From the NCBI RefSeq assembly GCF_016863255.1, contig NZ_BOON01000053.1:1-64000 (forward strand): a stretch of 64,000 nucleotides of DNA, read 5' to 3'. Positions within the stretch are counted from its first letter, which is position 1. Each line of letters opens with the position of its first letter. The notes below the pieces were generated by a model. The model was not told where the DNA came from and made no database searches. It saw only the letters and a list, made by a program, of their open reading frames with translations. Shown piece by piece: positions 9,990-20,058 of the stretch. The position numbers were made by a program, and so were the translations under genes. The stretch is from Planosporangium mesophilum. Lineage in GTDB: Bacteria > Actinomycetota > Actinomycetes > Mycobacteriales > Micromonosporaceae.

Positions 9990-10406
9990 TCACAGCAGCA
10001 GGGTGACCCCGAAGCAGAGCGCCTCGGCCGCCGTGGCGACGCCGAGCAGCTGCCACGGCAGCCGGTCCCTGTGGAGGCTGGCGAAGGCGGCGACGGTCGC
10101 CGCGATGCCGGGCACGCCGAGGGCGAAGGCGACGAGCAGGTACCACATCGGGATGTGGGTGAAGATGCCGAACACGATCCGTACGCCGATGATCAGCCCG
10201 ATGAAGCCGAGCGTCGCCGCCCACGTGCAGACGCCGAGAAGTCGGCGTAGTCGCACGTCCGGGTCGGGTGTGCCGGGCATTCTCAGGTCGGCCAGCGCCT
10301 CGCGGGCCTCCTGCGTGGGTAGCCGCTGCGACAGGCGCACGGCGACAGGGTGGAACCTGGACCTGGTCTTCGTCGCCACCGTAGGGGTGGCGGACTTGCC
10401 GCTCAT
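9990..10406 (-). CDS. Small membrane protein of unknown function
   Basis: This 138-residue protein has a basic cytoplasmic N-terminus of about 65 residues and three predicted membrane segments (roughly residues 57-75, 85-105 and 118-138). No family motif is recognised. The ATG at 10406 is preferred because GGGAGG lies 9-10 bases upstream; a start 36 bases earlier would have no such site. It is in the position of the Rv1337 membrane protein (a rhomboid homologue) relative to cysM and murI, but it lacks the rhomboid GxSG motif and runs on the opposite strand. Confidence 0.7.
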   Translation of the reverse strand: MSGKSATPTVATKTRSRFHPVAVRLSQRLPTQEAREALADLRMPGTPDPDVRLRRLLGVCTWAATLGFIGLIIGVRIVFGIFTHIPMWYLLVAFALGVPGIAATVAAFASLHRDRLPWQLLGVATAAEALCFGVTLLL

Positions 10407-10523
10407 GGGCGGTGCCCTCCCTTTTGAACCCGGTGTCGTCAAACAGCGCGACTGTACGACTTCACTGACTGCAACGAGCTAGTTGACCTTGCGTAATGGG
10501 TACCGATGTGTCCCGAGCTTGGG

Positions 10524-10539
10524 TGTCACCTTGGTGACA
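10524..10539. promoter_or_regulatory. Perfect palindrome TGTCACC-TT-GGTGACA upstream of murI
   Basis: Two 7-base arms separated by TT lie in the divergent space between the membrane protein and murI, 40 bases before the murI -10 box. This geometry fits a dimeric repressor or activator site. The cognate regulator is unknown, and a transcribed hairpin is less likely because it lies outside both genes. Confidence 0.4.
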
Positions 10540-10579
10540 TGTAGCGCGTGATGTCGGGAGGGAGCCCCGGCGGGCGGCG

Positions 10580-10585
10580 TAGGCT
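10580..10585 (+). promoter_or_regulatory. Leaderless -10 box of murI
   Basis: TAGGCT is followed by 7 bases and then the GTG of murI. This spacing identifies 10593 as the start codon rather than the ATGs at 10548 and 10551, which would lie upstream of the transcription start. Confidence 0.6.
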
Positions 10586-10592
10586 GCGCTGC

Positions 10593-11405
10593 GTGACGGA
10601 CGCGCCCATCGGGATCTTCGACTCAGGCGTCGGCGGCCTGACCGTGGCTCGCGCCATCCTCGACCAGTTGCCACATGAGCAGGTCGTGTATGTCGGAGAC
10701 ACCGTGAATGTGCCGTACGGCCCTAAGCCTATAGCCGATGTGCGCCGCTACGCGCTCCAGTGCCTCGACCATCTGGTCGATCAAGGCGTCAAGATGCTGG
10801 TGATCGCCTGCAACACCGCCTCGGCGGCGTGTCTGCACGACGCGCGCGAGCGCTACCGGGTACCGGTCATCGAGGTCATCCGGCCGGCCGTGCGCCGTGC
10901 CGTGGCGGCCACCCGCAACGGCCACATCGGCGTCATCGGCACCAGGGCGACGGTCACCAGCGGCGCGTACCAGGACGCGTTCGCCGCCGCGCCGCAGGTG
11001 ACCGTGCACAGCGCCGCCTGCCCGCAGTTCGTCGACTTCGTCGAGCGCGGCGTCACCTCGGGTCGGGCCCTGCTCGGGCTCGCCAGCGCGTACCTGGAGC
11101 CGCTCCAGCGCGCCGGGGTCGACACGCTGGTGCTCGGCTGCACCCACTACCCGCTGCTGGCCGGACTGCTCGGACTGGTCATGGGTGACGGTGTCACGCT
11201 GGTGTCGAGTGCCGACGAGACCGCGAAGGACGTCTACCGGATGCTGACCGAGCGCGACCTGCTCCGCCCCGACGACGCGCCACCGCCGGTACACCGGTTC
11301 GTCGCCACCGGCGACCCCGAGCCGTTCGCCCGCCTGGCGCGCCGGTTCATCGGCCCCGAGGTCGGCGTGGCCGGTGACGGCCCCGTCGTGGAGGTGGCGG
11401 CATGA
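10593..11405 (+). CDS. murI: Glutamate racemase
   Basis: MurI makes D-glutamate for peptidoglycan by a cofactor-independent two-cysteine mechanism. The 270-residue protein has the substrate motif [10 protein letters not shown] (Asp10, Ser11), the first catalytic cysteine Cys73 in ACNTAS and the second, Cys183, in GCTHYP. The GTG start is set by the leaderless -10 box. The MBL-fold gene begins 22 bases downstream, as in mycobacteria (Rv1338-Rv1339), so the two are probably cotranscribed. Confidence 0.95.
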   Translation: MTDAPIGIFDSGVGGLTVARAILDQLPHEQVVYVGDTVNVPYGPKPIADVRRYALQCLDHLVDQGVKMLVIACNTASAACLHDARERYRVPVIEVIRPAVRRAVAATRNGHIGVIGTRATVTSGAYQDAFAAAPQVTVHSAACPQFVDFVERGVTSGRALLGLASAYLEPLQRAGVDTLVLGCTHYPLLAGLLGLVMGDGVTLVSSADETAKDVYRMLTERDLLRPDDAPPPVHRFVATGDPEPFARLARRFIGPEVGVAGDGPVVEVAA

Positions 11406-11427
11406 GCGAGCGGTGCGAGGGGGCGGC

Positions 11428-12177
11428 ATGAGGCTGACGATCCTCGGGTGCTCCGGTAGCTTCCCGGGGCCGGAGGCGGCGTGCTCGGCCTATCTGGTCG
11501 AGGCCGAGGGGTTCCGCCTGCTCATCGACTTCGGTACCGGCTCGCTGTCGACGCTGCAGCGCTACTGCGGGCTGCACAGCATCGACGCGATCCTGCTGTC
11601 GCACCTGCACGCCGACCACATCTTCGACGCCTGCTCGTACGTGGTGACGCGGCGGTACGCGCCCGGCGGCCCGCTGCCGCCGATCCCGATGTACGCGCCG
11701 GCGGGCGCCCCGGAGCGGCTCGCCACGGCGTACGGCGGCCCCGACGAGGGCCCGGTCGACGACGTGTACGCCTTCTACGCGCTCCAGCCCGGCTCGTTCC
11801 CGATCGGCCCGATGCAGGTCACCGTCGATCGGGTCAACCATCCGGTCGAGACCTACGGCGTACGCGTGGAGCACGGCGGGCGGGTGCTGGCGTACTCGGG
11901 CGACACCGCGGCCTGCGAGGCGCTGGTCCGCCTGGCCCACGGCGCCGACGCGTTCCTGTGCGAGGCGAGCTACCTCGACGGTGCGGAGAACCCGCCCGAC
12001 CTGCACCTGACCGGCCGTGAGGCGGGCGAGCACGCGGCGAAGGCCGGCGTCGGCCGGCTGCTGCTGACCCACCTCGTACCGGCGTGGGGGGACGAACTGT
12101 CCACGGTCGAGGCGGCGTCCACCGCCTTCGCCGGGCCCGTCGAGATCGTCCGCCCCGGCTGCCGGTACGAGATCTAG
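11428..12177 (+). CDS. MBL-fold hydrolase, Rv1339-like cyclic nucleotide phosphodiesterase candidate
   Basis: The 249-residue metallo-beta-lactamase-fold protein has the zinc motif HLHADH at 59-64, a later Asp in YSGDTAAC and His residues in DLHLTGREAGEHA and LLLTHLVP. It is the positional counterpart of M. tuberculosis Rv1339, reported as an atypical class II cAMP phosphodiesterase; related proteins of this fold include RNase Z. The ATG at 11428 follows GAGGGGG. It sits between murI and the rph-rdgB pair, although two unrelated genes have come between it and rph. Confidence 0.85.
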   Translation: MRLTILGCSGSFPGPEAACSAYLVEAEGFRLLIDFGTGSLSTLQRYCGLHSIDAILLSHLHADHIFDACSYVVTRRYAPGGPLPPIPMYAPAGAPERLATAYGGPDEGPVDDVYAFYALQPGSFPIGPMQVTVDRVNHPVETYGVRVEHGGRVLAYSGDTAACEALVRLAHGADAFLCEASYLDGAENPPDLHLTGREAGEHAAKAGVGRLLLTHLVPAWGDELSTVEAASTAFAGPVEIVRPGCRYEI

Positions 12178-12257
12178 GACGATCTCGTCGCTCACATTTC
12201 GCCCTTCCGTCAACGTCGATTGGTCTGCTGCACCCGGCGGCCCCGCACCGTGAGGGC

Positions 12258-13403
12258 ATGCGGATCGCGATCATCACCGAGTCGTTCCCGCCCGACGTCA
12301 ACGGCGTCGCGCACTCAGTGGTACGGGTGGCCGAACACCTGCTGAGCCGCGGCCACACCCCGCTGGTCATCGCGCCGCAGCCGGCCTCCGGCTGCCGGGC
12401 CGTCACCGGCCAGCTGCCGTACCCCGTCATCCGGGTTCCCTCGCTGCCGACGCCGGGGTACCCCAGCTTCCGCCTCGGCCTGCCCAGCCGCCGCATCGCC
12501 GCGGCGCTCCGCGAGCACCGTGCCGACCTGGTACACCTGGCCAGCCCGTTCGTGCTCGGCGCCCGCGGCGTCAGCGTCGCCCGCGGGCTCGGCCTGCCGA
12601 CCGTGGCGGTGTACCAGACCGACGTCCCCGCGTACGCCGCCCTCTACCGCGGGTTCGGCTGGGGCGAGGAGGCGGCCTGGCGGTGGCTGCGCCGCATCCA
12701 CAACGCCGCCGACCGTACCCTCGCCCCGTCCACCGCGACCGCGACGGCGCTGATGGGCCACGACATCGAGCGGGTGTGGCTATGGCGGCGCGGCGTCGAC
12801 GCCGCCCGCTTCACCCCGCAGCTGCGCAGCCCGGCGCTGCGCAGCGCGCTCGCCCCCGGCGGTGAGGTCATCGTCGGCTACGTCGGGCGGCTGGCCCCCG
12901 AGAAGCGCGTCGACCTGCTGGCGCCGGTGACGAGGCTGCCCGGGGTACGGGTGGTGATCGTGGGTGACGGACCGGCGCGGGCGTCGCTGCGCAGGGCGAT
13001 GCCGGACGCGGTCTTCCTGGGCGCCCGCCACGGCGGCCAACTCGCCCGCCTCTACGCCAGCTTCGACGTGTTCGCGCACACCGGCCCGTACGAGACCTTC
13101 GGCCAGACCGTCCAGGAGGCCCTCGCCAGTGGGCTGCCGGTGGTCGCCCCGGCGGCCGGCGGGCCACTGGACCTCGTCGAGCCGGGGCGCACCGGGTACC
13201 TGGTACCCCCGTGTGACGCCGCGGCGCTGACCGGCGCGGTGGCCGGCCTGGTCGCCGACCCGGCGCGCCGCGCCGAGTTCGGCGCCAACGCCCGCGCCGC
13301 GGTGGAAGGCCGCGGCTGGGCCGCCGTCGGCGACGAGCTGATCGGCCACTACGTGGCCGTGCACGGCGGCTCGCCGGCCACGCGGGTCGGAGTCGCGGCG
13401 TGA
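12258..13403 (+). CDS. GDP-mannose-dependent alpha-mannosyltransferase (GT4, GT-B fold), MgtA/PimB-like
   Basis: The 381-residue protein begins with ITESFPPDVNGVAHSV, typical of the MgtA and PimB' group that adds mannose to glycolipid acceptors at the inner face of the membrane. The C-terminal domain has GYVGRLAPEKRVDLL and the nucleotide-sugar motif ETFGQTVQEALASGLPVV with its E-x7-E pair. The exact acceptor cannot be read from sequence. The stop overlaps a GTG that begins a broken second glycosyltransferase frame. Confidence 0.87.
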   Translation: MRIAIITESFPPDVNGVAHSVVRVAEHLLSRGHTPLVIAPQPASGCRAVTGQLPYPVIRVPSLPTPGYPSFRLGLPSRRIAAALREHRADLVHLASPFVLGARGVSVARGLGLPTVAVYQTDVPAYAALYRGFGWGEEAAWRWLRRIHNAADRTLAPSTATATALMGHDIERVWLWRRGVDAARFTPQLRSPALRSALAPGGEVIVGYVGRLAPEKRVDLLAPVTRLPGVRVVIVGDGPARASLRRAMPDAVFLGARHGGQLARLYASFDVFAHTGPYETFGQTVQEALASGLPVVAPAAGGPLDLVEPGRTGYLVPPCDAAALTGAVAGLVADPARRAEFGANARAAVEGRGWAAVGDELIGHYVAVHGGSPATRVGVAA

Positions 13404-13513
13404 GAGTCGTCCGCCTGGCCGCCTTTGTCATGCCCCGCTCGGGCGGCCTGTTCAACGCCCGTACCGCCGACAGCTACGACCGCTGCGCGGGAAATCCCCG
13501 CCCGTCGGGGTGA
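13400..13513 (+). pseudogene. Remnant of a second glycosyltransferase gene (N-terminus only)
   Basis: A GTG overlapping the upstream stop by 4 bases opens a 37-codon frame that ends with TGA at 13511-13513. Its first residues read MRVVRLAAFVMPRSGGL, close to the N-terminus of actinobacterial GT4 enzymes (MRVVRLANFV.P.SGGLRTAL) usually encoded directly after an MgtA-like gene. After about 17 residues the similarity ends abruptly, and the rest (FNARTADSYDRC) is unlike the family. This looks like an internal deletion that joined the start of the gene to unrelated sequence. The resemblance is from memory and needs a search. Confidence 0.5.
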
Positions 13514-13587
13514 CCGGGGATGCCAATGACGGTTCGCCGTGCCCCGTCCAGGGAAACACCCAGGTGTATCCCCGGAAGGAGCACACG

Positions 13588-14586
13588 GTGAACCAGCCAC
13601 CCGCCGAGCAGGCACCGACCCAGCCGCAGCCCGGCCCCGAGAGCCCGTCCGACCTTCCCAAGCGCGGTTGGTGGGGCGCGCTCAAGCGCACGATCAAGCA
13701 GTTCCAGGACGACAACCTGACGGACTGGGCCGCGGCCCTGACCTACTACGGTGTCCTGTCGATCTTCCCCGGTCTGCTGGTACTCGTGTCGTCGCTGGGC
13801 TTCCTCGGGGAGAGCACCGCCAAGACGGTGACCGACACGCTGCAGAGCTTCATGCCGCCGGTGGCCAAGCCGATCATCGGAAACGTGATCAATGGCGCCC
13901 GGCAGGCGCCCACCGGGCTGTTCGCCATCCTCGGTCTGCTGGGCGCGCTCTGGTCGGCGTCCGGCTACATCGGAGCGTTCATGCGGGCCGTCAACGCCAT
14001 CTACGACGTGCCGGAGGGCCGCCCGTTCTGGAAGACCCTGCCGCTGCGTCTCGGCCTGACCGTCCTGGTCGGCGTCCTGCTGGTGGTCAGCGCCCTGACG
14101 ATCGTCATGACCGGCCGGCTGGCGCAGGTGATCGGCAACCTGCTGCACCTCGGCCACACCGCCGTCGTGGTCTGGGACATCGCGAAGTGGCCGGTCCTGC
14201 TGCTGCTGATCAGCCTGGCGTTCGGGCTGCTGTACTACCTCGCGCCCAACGCGCGGCACACCGGCTTCCGCTGGATCACCCCGGGCAGCCTGGTGGCCGT
14301 CGTGGTCTGGGCGGTCGCCTCGGTCGGCTTCGGGCTGTACCTGTCGAACTTCGCCTCCTACAACAAGACCTACGGCACCCTGGGCGGCGCCATCGCGTTC
14401 CTGGTCTGGCTGTGGATCTCCAACATCGCGCTGCTGATGGGCGCCGAGCTCGACGCGGAACTGGAGCGCGAGCGGGCCATCGAGGGCGGCATGCGGCCCA
14501 AGGACAAGGAGCCGTACCTGCCGCTGCGCGACGACAGCAAGGTCAAGGAGGACGAGCACGCCGGCAAGAACAACAGCCTCGGGTAA
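13588..14586 (+). CDS. YihY/BrkB-family inner membrane protein
   Basis: The 332-residue protein has a 35-residue Pro- and Gln-rich head, then the family start DNLTDWAAALTYYGVLSIFPGLLVL and about six membrane segments, ending with a charged tail. The YihY/BrkB family was once called RNase BN, but no nuclease activity is credited to it now and its function is unknown. The GTG at 13588 follows GGAAGGA by 7 bases; an ATG 78 bases upstream would add a head inconsistent with the family. It lies between the broken glycosyltransferase and rph. Confidence 0.88.
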   Translation: MNQPPAEQAPTQPQPGPESPSDLPKRGWWGALKRTIKQFQDDNLTDWAAALTYYGVLSIFPGLLVLVSSLGFLGESTAKTVTDTLQSFMPPVAKPIIGNVINGARQAPTGLFAILGLLGALWSASGYIGAFMRAVNAIYDVPEGRPFWKTLPLRLGLTVLVGVLLVVSALTIVMTGRLAQVIGNLLHLGHTAVVVWDIAKWPVLLLLISLAFGLLYYLAPNARHTGFRWITPGSLVAVVVWAVASVGFGLYLSNFASYNKTYGTLGGAIAFLVWLWISNIALLMGAELDAELERERAIEGGMRPKDKEPYLPLRDDSKVKEDEHAGKNNSLG

Positions 14587-14619
14587 GAAGCGTCGGCGGC
14601 GCCGCATAGGGTGATGGTC

Positions 14620-15345
14620 ATGGCCCGACCTGATGGACGCGCACCGGACGAGCTGCGCCCGGTGACCCTGCAACGTAACTGGAGCATGCACCCCGAAGGT
14701 TCGGTGCTCGTCGAGTTCGGCAACACCCGGGTGCTGTGCACGGCCAGCGTCACCGAGGGGGTGCCGCGCTGGCGCAAGGGCTCCGGGCTGGGCTGGGTCA
14801 CCGCGGAGTACGCGATGCTGCCGCGCGCCACCACCACCCGCGGCGACCGGGAGAGCGTCCGAGGCAAGATCGGCGGGCGTACCCACGAGATCTCCCGGCT
14901 GATCGGGCGCAGCCTGCGGGCCTGTGTCGACCTGAAGGCGCTCGGGGAGAACTCGATCGTCCTCGACTGCGACGTGCTGCAGGCCGACGGCGGCACCCGG
15001 ACCGCGGCCATCACCGGCGCGTACGTGGCGCTGCACGACGCCGTGCACTGGCTCGGCAAGCACGGCTCCCTCAAGGGCTCGCCGGAGAAGGTGCTGCACC
15101 GGTCGGTGGCCGCCGTCAGCGTCGGCATCATCGGCGGCGAGCCCCGGCTGGACCTGTGCTACGAGGAGGACGTCGTCGCCGACGTCGACATGAACGTCGT
15201 CTGCACCGGCACCGGCGACTTCGTCGAGGTGCAGGGTACCGGTGAGCAGAGCGTGTTCAGCCGCGCCGAGCTGGACGTCCTGGTCGACCTCGGCGCGGCC
15301 GGCTGCGCCGAGCTGACCCGCATCCAGCGGGAGGCGCTGTCGTGA
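14620..15345 (+). CDS. rph: Ribonuclease PH
   Basis: RNase PH is a phosphorolytic 3'-5' exonuclease that trims tRNA precursors. The 241-residue protein shows the family signature: [13 protein letters not shown] at the start, [36 protein letters not shown] and the catalytic [16 protein letters not shown] segment. The ATG at 14620 fits the usual MARPDGR start. The stop overlaps the rdgB GTG by 4 bases, an arrangement also seen in mycobacteria (Rv1340-Rv1341). Confidence 0.97.
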   Translation: MARPDGRAPDELRPVTLQRNWSMHPEGSVLVEFGNTRVLCTASVTEGVPRWRKGSGLGWVTAEYAMLPRATTTRGDRESVRGKIGGRTHEISRLIGRSLRACVDLKALGENSIVLDCDVLQADGGTRTAAITGAYVALHDAVHWLGKHGSLKGSPEKVLHRSVAAVSVGIIGGEPRLDLCYEEDVVADVDMNVVCTGTGDFVEVQGTGEQSVFSRAELDVLVDLGAAGCAELTRIQREALS

Positions 15346-15941
15346 GGATGCTGCTGGCCACCCGCAACGCCAAGAAGCTCAAGGAGCTGCGGCGCATCCT
15401 CGCCGCGACCGGTACCGACGTCGAACTGGTCGGGCTGGACGACGCCCCGCCGTACCCGCAGACCCCGGAGACCGGGCTGACGTTCGAGGAGAACGCGCTG
15501 CTCAAGGCGCGCGACGGAGCGAAGGTGACCGGCCTGCCGACGATCGCGGACGACTCCGGGATCACCGTCGACGTGCTGGGCGGCATGCCGGGTGTGTTCA
15601 GCGCCCGGTGGGCCGGGCGGCACGGCGACGACGAGGCCAACTTGCGGCTGGTGCTGGGCCAGGTGGCCGAGGTGCCCGACGAGCACCTGGGCGCCGAGTT
15701 CGTGTGCGCGGCGGCGCTGTCCTTCCCCGACGGCCGCGAGTACGTCACCCACGGCCGGCAGCCCGGCAAGCTGATCCGCGAGCCGCGCGGGGAGAACGGG
15801 TTCGGCTACGACCCGATCTTCGTGGCCGCCGGCAACACCCGTACCAACGCCGAGTTGACGGCCGAGGAGAAGGACGCGATCAGCCACCGGGGCCAGGCGA
15901 TGCGGGCCCTCGCGGAGATCATCCGTCAGCAGGGCGGCTGA
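15342..15941 (+). CDS. rdgB: Non-canonical purine NTP pyrophosphatase (RdgB/HAM1)
   Basis: The enzyme removes dITP, XTP and dHAPTP from the nucleotide pool by hydrolysis to the monophosphate. The 199 residues include [24 protein letters not shown], the ADDSGI metal site, FSARWAG and the SHRGQAM terminus, all standard. It is coupled to rph by a GTGA overlap. A 12-bp hairpin overlaps its stop codon. Confidence 0.96.
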   Translation: MRMLLATRNAKKLKELRRILAATGTDVELVGLDDAPPYPQTPETGLTFEENALLKARDGAKVTGLPTIADDSGITVDVLGGMPGVFSARWAGRHGDDEANLRLVLGQVAEVPDEHLGAEFVCAAALSFPDGREYVTHGRQPGKLIREPRGENGFGYDPIFVAAGNTRTNAELTAEEKDAISHRGQAMRALAEIIRQQGG

Positions 15942-15962
15942 GCCGGGCGGCCGGCTCAGCCG
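15935..15962. terminator. Strong hairpin overlapping the rdgB stop
   Basis: A 12-bp perfect stem (CGGCTGAGCCGG and complement) with a GCGG loop includes the TGA of rdgB. It sits between the convergent rph-rdgB and hut operons and may terminate both. The next 48 bases to the hutH stop contain nothing else recognisable. Confidence 0.75.
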
Positions 15963-16010
15963 ACCCTGACCGGCACGTCGTAGACGAGCTCGGTGATCAG
16001 CTGTCGGCGG

Positions 16011-17549
16011 TCACCGCAGCGGACCGACCTCCGCCTCCACGGCCGCTCGCAGGTCCGGGCCGGCGACGAGACCCCGGGTCTTCTCCAGTACCGGGGCGAG
16101 GAACACGTCCGGTCCCGGCGCCCCGGCGAACGGCTCCACCATCGACACGGCGACGCGGCCGGCCGGCGAGGGGGTCAGCGGCGCGCGTAGCTGCAATCCC
16201 CGTACCGAGGCCAGCAGTTCGACGGCGAGCAGGCTGGTCAGGTTGTCCAGCACGGTACGCAGTTTGCGGGCCGCGGCCCAGCCCATCGAGACGTGGTCCT
16301 CCTGCATGCCGCTCGTCGGCAGTGAGTCGACGCTCGCCGGTGACGCGAGCCGCCGGTTCTCGGCGACGATGCCGGCCGCCGTGTACTGGGCGATCATCAG
16401 CCCGGAGTTGACGCCCGCGTCGGGGGTCAGGAACGGTGGGAGGTCCCGCGACCGGCACACGTCCAGCAGCCGGTCCACCCGCCGCTCCGAGATCGCGCCG
16501 ACCTCGGCCGCGGCGATCGCGAGGAAGTCACAGGCGAAGCCGAGCGGGGCGCCGTGGAAGTTGCCGGTCGACTCGACCCGCCCGTCCGGCAGTACCACCG
16601 GATTGTCCACGATGGACACCAGCTCCCTGGCGGCCACCTCGGTGGCGAACGCGACGGTGTCCCGCGCGGCGCCCGCGACCTGGGGGGCGCAGCGCATGGA
16701 GTACGCGTCCTGCACGGCGTGGACGAGGTCGTTGCGGTGCGAATCCATGATCTGCGAGTCCTGGAGCAGCCGGTGGATGTTGGCGGCCGACACGCCCTGA
16801 CCCGGGTGCGGCCGGATCGCGTGCAGTTCGGGCTGGAACGGCCGGTCGGTGCCGAGCATGGCCTCGATCGCCAGCGCGGCGGTCAGATCGGCCATGGTCA
16901 GCAGATGGCACAGGTCGTTCAGCGCCAGCAGCAGCATGCCGAGCATGCCGTCGGTGCCGTTGATGAGCGCGAGCCCCTCCTTGGCCGCCAATTCGATCGG
17001 GCGCAGGCCGGCCGCGTGCAGCGCCTCCGCCGCGCCGACGCGGGCGCCGTCCTTGCCGAGCACCCAGCCCTCGCCCATGGCGACCAGCGCGCAGTGCGCC
17101 AGCGGCGCCAGGTCGCCGGAGGCGCCGAGGGAGCCGTGCTCGGGTACCCACGGGGTGATGCCGGCGTTCAACAGGTCCACCAGCGCCCGGGCGACGTCGG
17201 GCCGGACCCCCGACCGGCCGAGCGCCAGCGACCGTACCCGGAGCAGGATCATCGCCCGGACCACTTCGGCCGGCATCGGCGCCCCGATCCCGGCAGCGTG
17301 CGAGCGGATCAGCGCGTGCTGGAGCTCGGCCCGCCGCTCCGGTGCGATCGACGTGTTGGCCAGGGCGCCGAAGCCGGTGGAGACCCCGTACACGGGACGA
17401 CCGGCACGCTCGATGTCGTCGACGAGCGCCCGGCTGGTGCGCATCGCCTCCATCGCAGCGTCCGAGATCTCCACCCGCGCGCCGCCGCGCGAGACGGCGA
17501 GGACGTCGGCCGGCGTGATCCCGGTCGGCTGGACGATGACGGTGTTCAT
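16011..17549 (-). CDS. hutH: Histidine ammonia-lyase
   Basis: HutH removes ammonia from histidine to give urocanate. The 512-residue protein has the Ala143-Ser144-Gly145 triad ([12 protein letters not shown]) that cyclises to the MIO electrophile, the active-site Tyr54 (YGVSTGFG) and the downstream [12 protein letters not shown] segment. It is the last gene of the hut operon, and its ATG overlaps the hutI stop by 4 bases. Confidence 0.97.
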   Translation of the reverse strand: MNTVIVQPTGITPADVLAVSRGGARVEISDAAMEAMRTSRALVDDIERAGRPVYGVSTGFGALANTSIAPERRAELQHALIRSHAAGIGAPMPAEVVRAMILLRVRSLALGRSGVRPDVARALVDLLNAGITPWVPEHGSLGASGDLAPLAHCALVAMGEGWVLGKDGARVGAAEALHAAGLRPIELAAKEGLALINGTDGMLGMLLLALNDLCHLLTMADLTAALAIEAMLGTDRPFQPELHAIRPHPGQGVSAANIHRLLQDSQIMDSHRNDLVHAVQDAYSMRCAPQVAGAARDTVAFATEVAARELVSIVDNPVVLPDGRVESTGNFHGAPLGFACDFLAIAAAEVGAISERRVDRLLDVCRSRDLPPFLTPDAGVNSGLMIAQYTAAGIVAENRRLASPASVDSLPTSGMQEDHVSMGWAAARKLRTVLDNLTSLLAVELLASVRGLQLRAPLTPSPAGRVAVSMVEPFAGAPGPDVFLAPVLEKTRGLVAGPDLRAAVEAEVGPLR

Positions 17550-18745
17550 TGCGACTCTCCGTTGAGCAGCACGGTGGAAACCAGCGGAACGCCGGGCCGG
17601 TAGGCCAGGTGCAGGTACGAGGGGGCGTCGAGCAGCAGCAGGTCGGCGCGGGCGCCGACGGTCAGCACGCCCACGTCGTCGCGGCGCAGCGCCCGCGCGC
17701 CGCCCGCGGTCGCGGCGGAGACCGCCTCCGCGGGGGTCATCCGCATCTCCCGGACGGCCAGCGCGATGCAGAACGGCATCGACGAGGTGTACGAGCTGCC
17801 CGGGTTGCAGTCGGTGGCGAGCGCGACGGTGACGCCGGCGTCGAGCAGCCGGCGCGCGTCCGGGTACGGCGACCGGGTCGAGAACTCCGCTCCCGGCAGC
17901 AGCGTGGCCACCGTGGTCGTGTGTCCGCCGTCCGGGCACATGCAGTCGAACCGGGTCGAGGCGAGCGCGTCGACATCGGCGCCGCTCAGGTGGGTGCAAT
18001 GGTCGACGCTGGCAGCCCCGAGCTCCACGCCGAGTTGTACCCCGGGCCCGGGGCCGAGCTGGTTGGCGTGCACGCGCACGCCGAGCCCGACGGCCTGGCC
18101 GCAGGCCAGGATGGCGCGGGCGTGGTCGACGTCGAACGCGCCCCGTTCGCAGAACACGTCGATCCAGCGCGCGTGCGGCGATGCGGCGGCCAGCATCGAC
18201 CCGCAGACCATTCCGACGTAGTCGTCGGGGCGATCGGCGTACTCGGGCGGCACGACGTGGGCACCGAGGAAGGTGGTCTCGTCGCTGAATTCGCGGGCGA
18301 TCCGCAGCGACCGCGCCTCGTCGGCGACGCTCAGCCCGTACCCGGATTTGATCTCGATCGTGGTGGTGCCCTGGCGCAGCGCCTCGCCCCGCAGCCGCGC
18401 CACGTTGGCCCGCAGCTCGTCGTCGGTGGCGGCGCGGGTGGCCGCGACGGTGGTGCGGATGCCCCCGCCGGTGTAGGGCTCGCCGGCCATCCGCGCACCG
18501 AACTCCGCGGCCCGGTCCCCGGCGAACACGAGGTGGGCGTGGCTGTCGACGAAGCCGGGCAGCGCGGCCCGGCCGGCCGCGTCGAGGACGGCGTCCGCGG
18601 CCGGTGCGGAACGGGCGTCCCCGACCCACGCGACGCGCCCGCCGTCGACGACGACCGCGGCGTCGCGGCGCAGCCCGAGCGGCCCGTCGCCGAGCGCCGG
18701 GTCGTTGGTGACCAGCTCACCGATGTCGGTGACGAGGAGGCTCAC
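17546..18745 (-). CDS. hutI: Imidazolonepropionase
   Basis: HutI hydrolyses 4-imidazolone-5-propionate to N-formimidoyl-L-glutamate. The 399-residue amidohydrolase has the metal site [12 protein letters not shown], the IEIKSGYG segment, HANQLG and the second metal region [11 protein letters not shown]. The GTG at 18745 is chosen because it overlaps the hutF stop as GTGA; another GTG lies one codon upstream. It lies between hutF and hutH in one transcript. Confidence 0.96.
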   Translation of the reverse strand: MSLLVTDIGELVTNDPALGDGPLGLRRDAAVVVDGGRVAWVGDARSAPAADAVLDAAGRAALPGFVDSHAHLVFAGDRAAEFGARMAGEPYTGGGIRTTVAATRAATDDELRANVARLRGEALRQGTTTIEIKSGYGLSVADEARSLRIAREFSDETTFLGAHVVPPEYADRPDDYVGMVCGSMLAAASPHARWIDVFCERGAFDVDHARAILACGQAVGLGVRVHANQLGPGPGVQLGVELGAASVDHCTHLSGADVDALASTRFDCMCPDGGHTTTVATLLPGAEFSTRSPYPDARRLLDAGVTVALATDCNPGSSYTSSMPFCIALAVREMRMTPAEAVSAATAGGARALRRDDVGVLTVGARADLLLLDAPSYLHLAYRPGVPLVSTVLLNGESQ

Positions 18746-20058
18746 CACAGCGCTCCGACCGCGCGGGCCAGTTCGCCCGCGACGTCGATGCTCACGTGTC
18801 CGCCGTCGCGGACCACGATCCGGCCGTCGACGACGACATGGCTCACGTCGGGGGCGCTCGCTGCGAAGACGATCGCCGGGCCGGGGCCGACGCCCGCGGT
18901 GCGGACCGAGTCGAGCCGGACCGTGACCAGGTCGGCGCGCTGGCCGACCGCGATGGTGCCCGCGTCGTCCCAGCCCAGCGCGGCGTGGCCGGCGACGCTC
19001 GCGGCGCGCAGCAGCTCGGCGGCGTCGAAGTGGCCGCGGCGCTCGGTCCGCAGCCGCTCGTCCAGTTCGAGCGCGCGGGCCTCCTCGAACGGGTCGATGA
19101 TCGCGTGGCTGTCGCTGCCCAGGCAGATCGGGCTGCCGGCGTCCGCCAGGGCGCGGGCCGGGCCGATGCCGTCGGCCAGGTCGCGTTCGGTGGTGGGGCA
19201 GAGGCAGACGGCCGTGTCGGTGTCGCCCAGCTCGGTGCGGTCGAGGTCGGTGAGGTGCGTGGCGTGCACGGCGGTCGTACGCCGGCCGAGCGCCCCGGCG
19301 TCGGCGAGAACCTCGGTGGGGGTACGCCCGTAGTGCGCCAGGCAGGCGTCGTTCTCGCCGCGCTGCTCGGAGAGGTGTACGTGCAGCGGAGCCTGGTATG
19401 AGGCGGCCCAGTCGACGATTGTGCCGAGCTGGTCGGCGGGTACCGCCCGGACACTGTGGACGGCGGCGCCGACCTTCGCGTGCGGCGCCGGCGTCATCGC
19501 TGAGGCCCGTTGCGCCCACCGCTGCGCGTCGCCGTCGCCGAAGCGGCGCTGCGGCCCTTCCAGCGGCTCACCGCCCACGGTGGACGTCAGGTAACAGGTG
19601 TCGAGCAGGGTGATGCGCAGCCCGGCGTCGCCCGCGGCCCGGATCAGCGCGTCGCCCATGGCGTTCGGGTCGTCGTACGGCTCGCCGGTCGGGGAGTGGT
19701 GCAGGTAGTGGAACTCGCCGACGCACGTGATCCCCGCGAGGACCATCTCGGCGTACGTGGCGCGGGCGAGCGCGTGGTAACTGTCCGGATCGAGGCGGGC
19801 GGCGAGGGCGTACATCCGCTCCCGCCAGTTCCAGAACGTGCCGCTGCCGTCGTGGGTACGGCCGCGCAGCGCCCGATGGAACGCGTGCGAGTGCGCGTTG
19901 GCCAGCCCCGGCAGGGTGAGGCCGGGCAGCCGGGTCGCGCCGTCGGGCGCCGCGCCGGGGGTGACCGACGTGATCCGCCCGGCGGAGACCTCGATGAGCA
20001 CGCCCGGCTCGGTGGTGTCCGCGACCCGGGCATGCTCGGCCCAGTAGCGAGTCAACAC
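18742..20058 (-). CDS. hutF: Formimidoylglutamate deiminase
   Basis: HutF converts N-formimidoyl-glutamate to N-formylglutamate and ammonia, the first step of the two-step branch of histidine breakdown. The 438-residue amidohydrolase has [27 protein letters not shown] and the [15 protein letters not shown] metal region, characteristic of this subfamily. The GTG at 20058 overlaps the upstream stop by 7 bases. With HutF present the pathway needs an N-formylglutamate deformylase (HutG), which is not identifiable nearby. Confidence 0.93.
   Translation of the reverse strand: MLTRYWAEHARVADTTEPGVLIEVSAGRITSVTPGAAPDGATRLPGLTLPGLANAHSHAFHRALRGRTHDGSGTFWNWRERMYALAARLDPDSYHALARATYAEMVLAGITCVGEFHYLHHSPTGEPYDDPNAMGDALIRAAGDAGLRITLLDTCYLTSTVGGEPLEGPQRRFGDGDAQRWAQRASAMTPAPHAKVGAAVHSVRAVPADQLGTIVDWAASYQAPLHVHLSEQRGENDACLAHYGRTPTEVLADAGALGRRTTAVHATHLTDLDRTELGDTDTAVCLCPTTERDLADGIGPARALADAGSPICLGSDSHAIIDPFEEARALELDERLRTERRGHFDAAELLRAASVAGHAALGWDDAGTIAVGQRADLVTVRLDSVRTAGVGPGPAIVFAASAPDVSHVVVDGRIVVRDGGHVSIDVAGELARAVGALW

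Noticed and set aside
15959-16010. A minus-strand reading that ends ITELVYDVPVRVG just beyond the hutH stop
   Set aside because: It has no start codon of its own outside hutH, is very short and overlaps the rdgB hairpin. It could be a gene remnant, but nothing more supports that.
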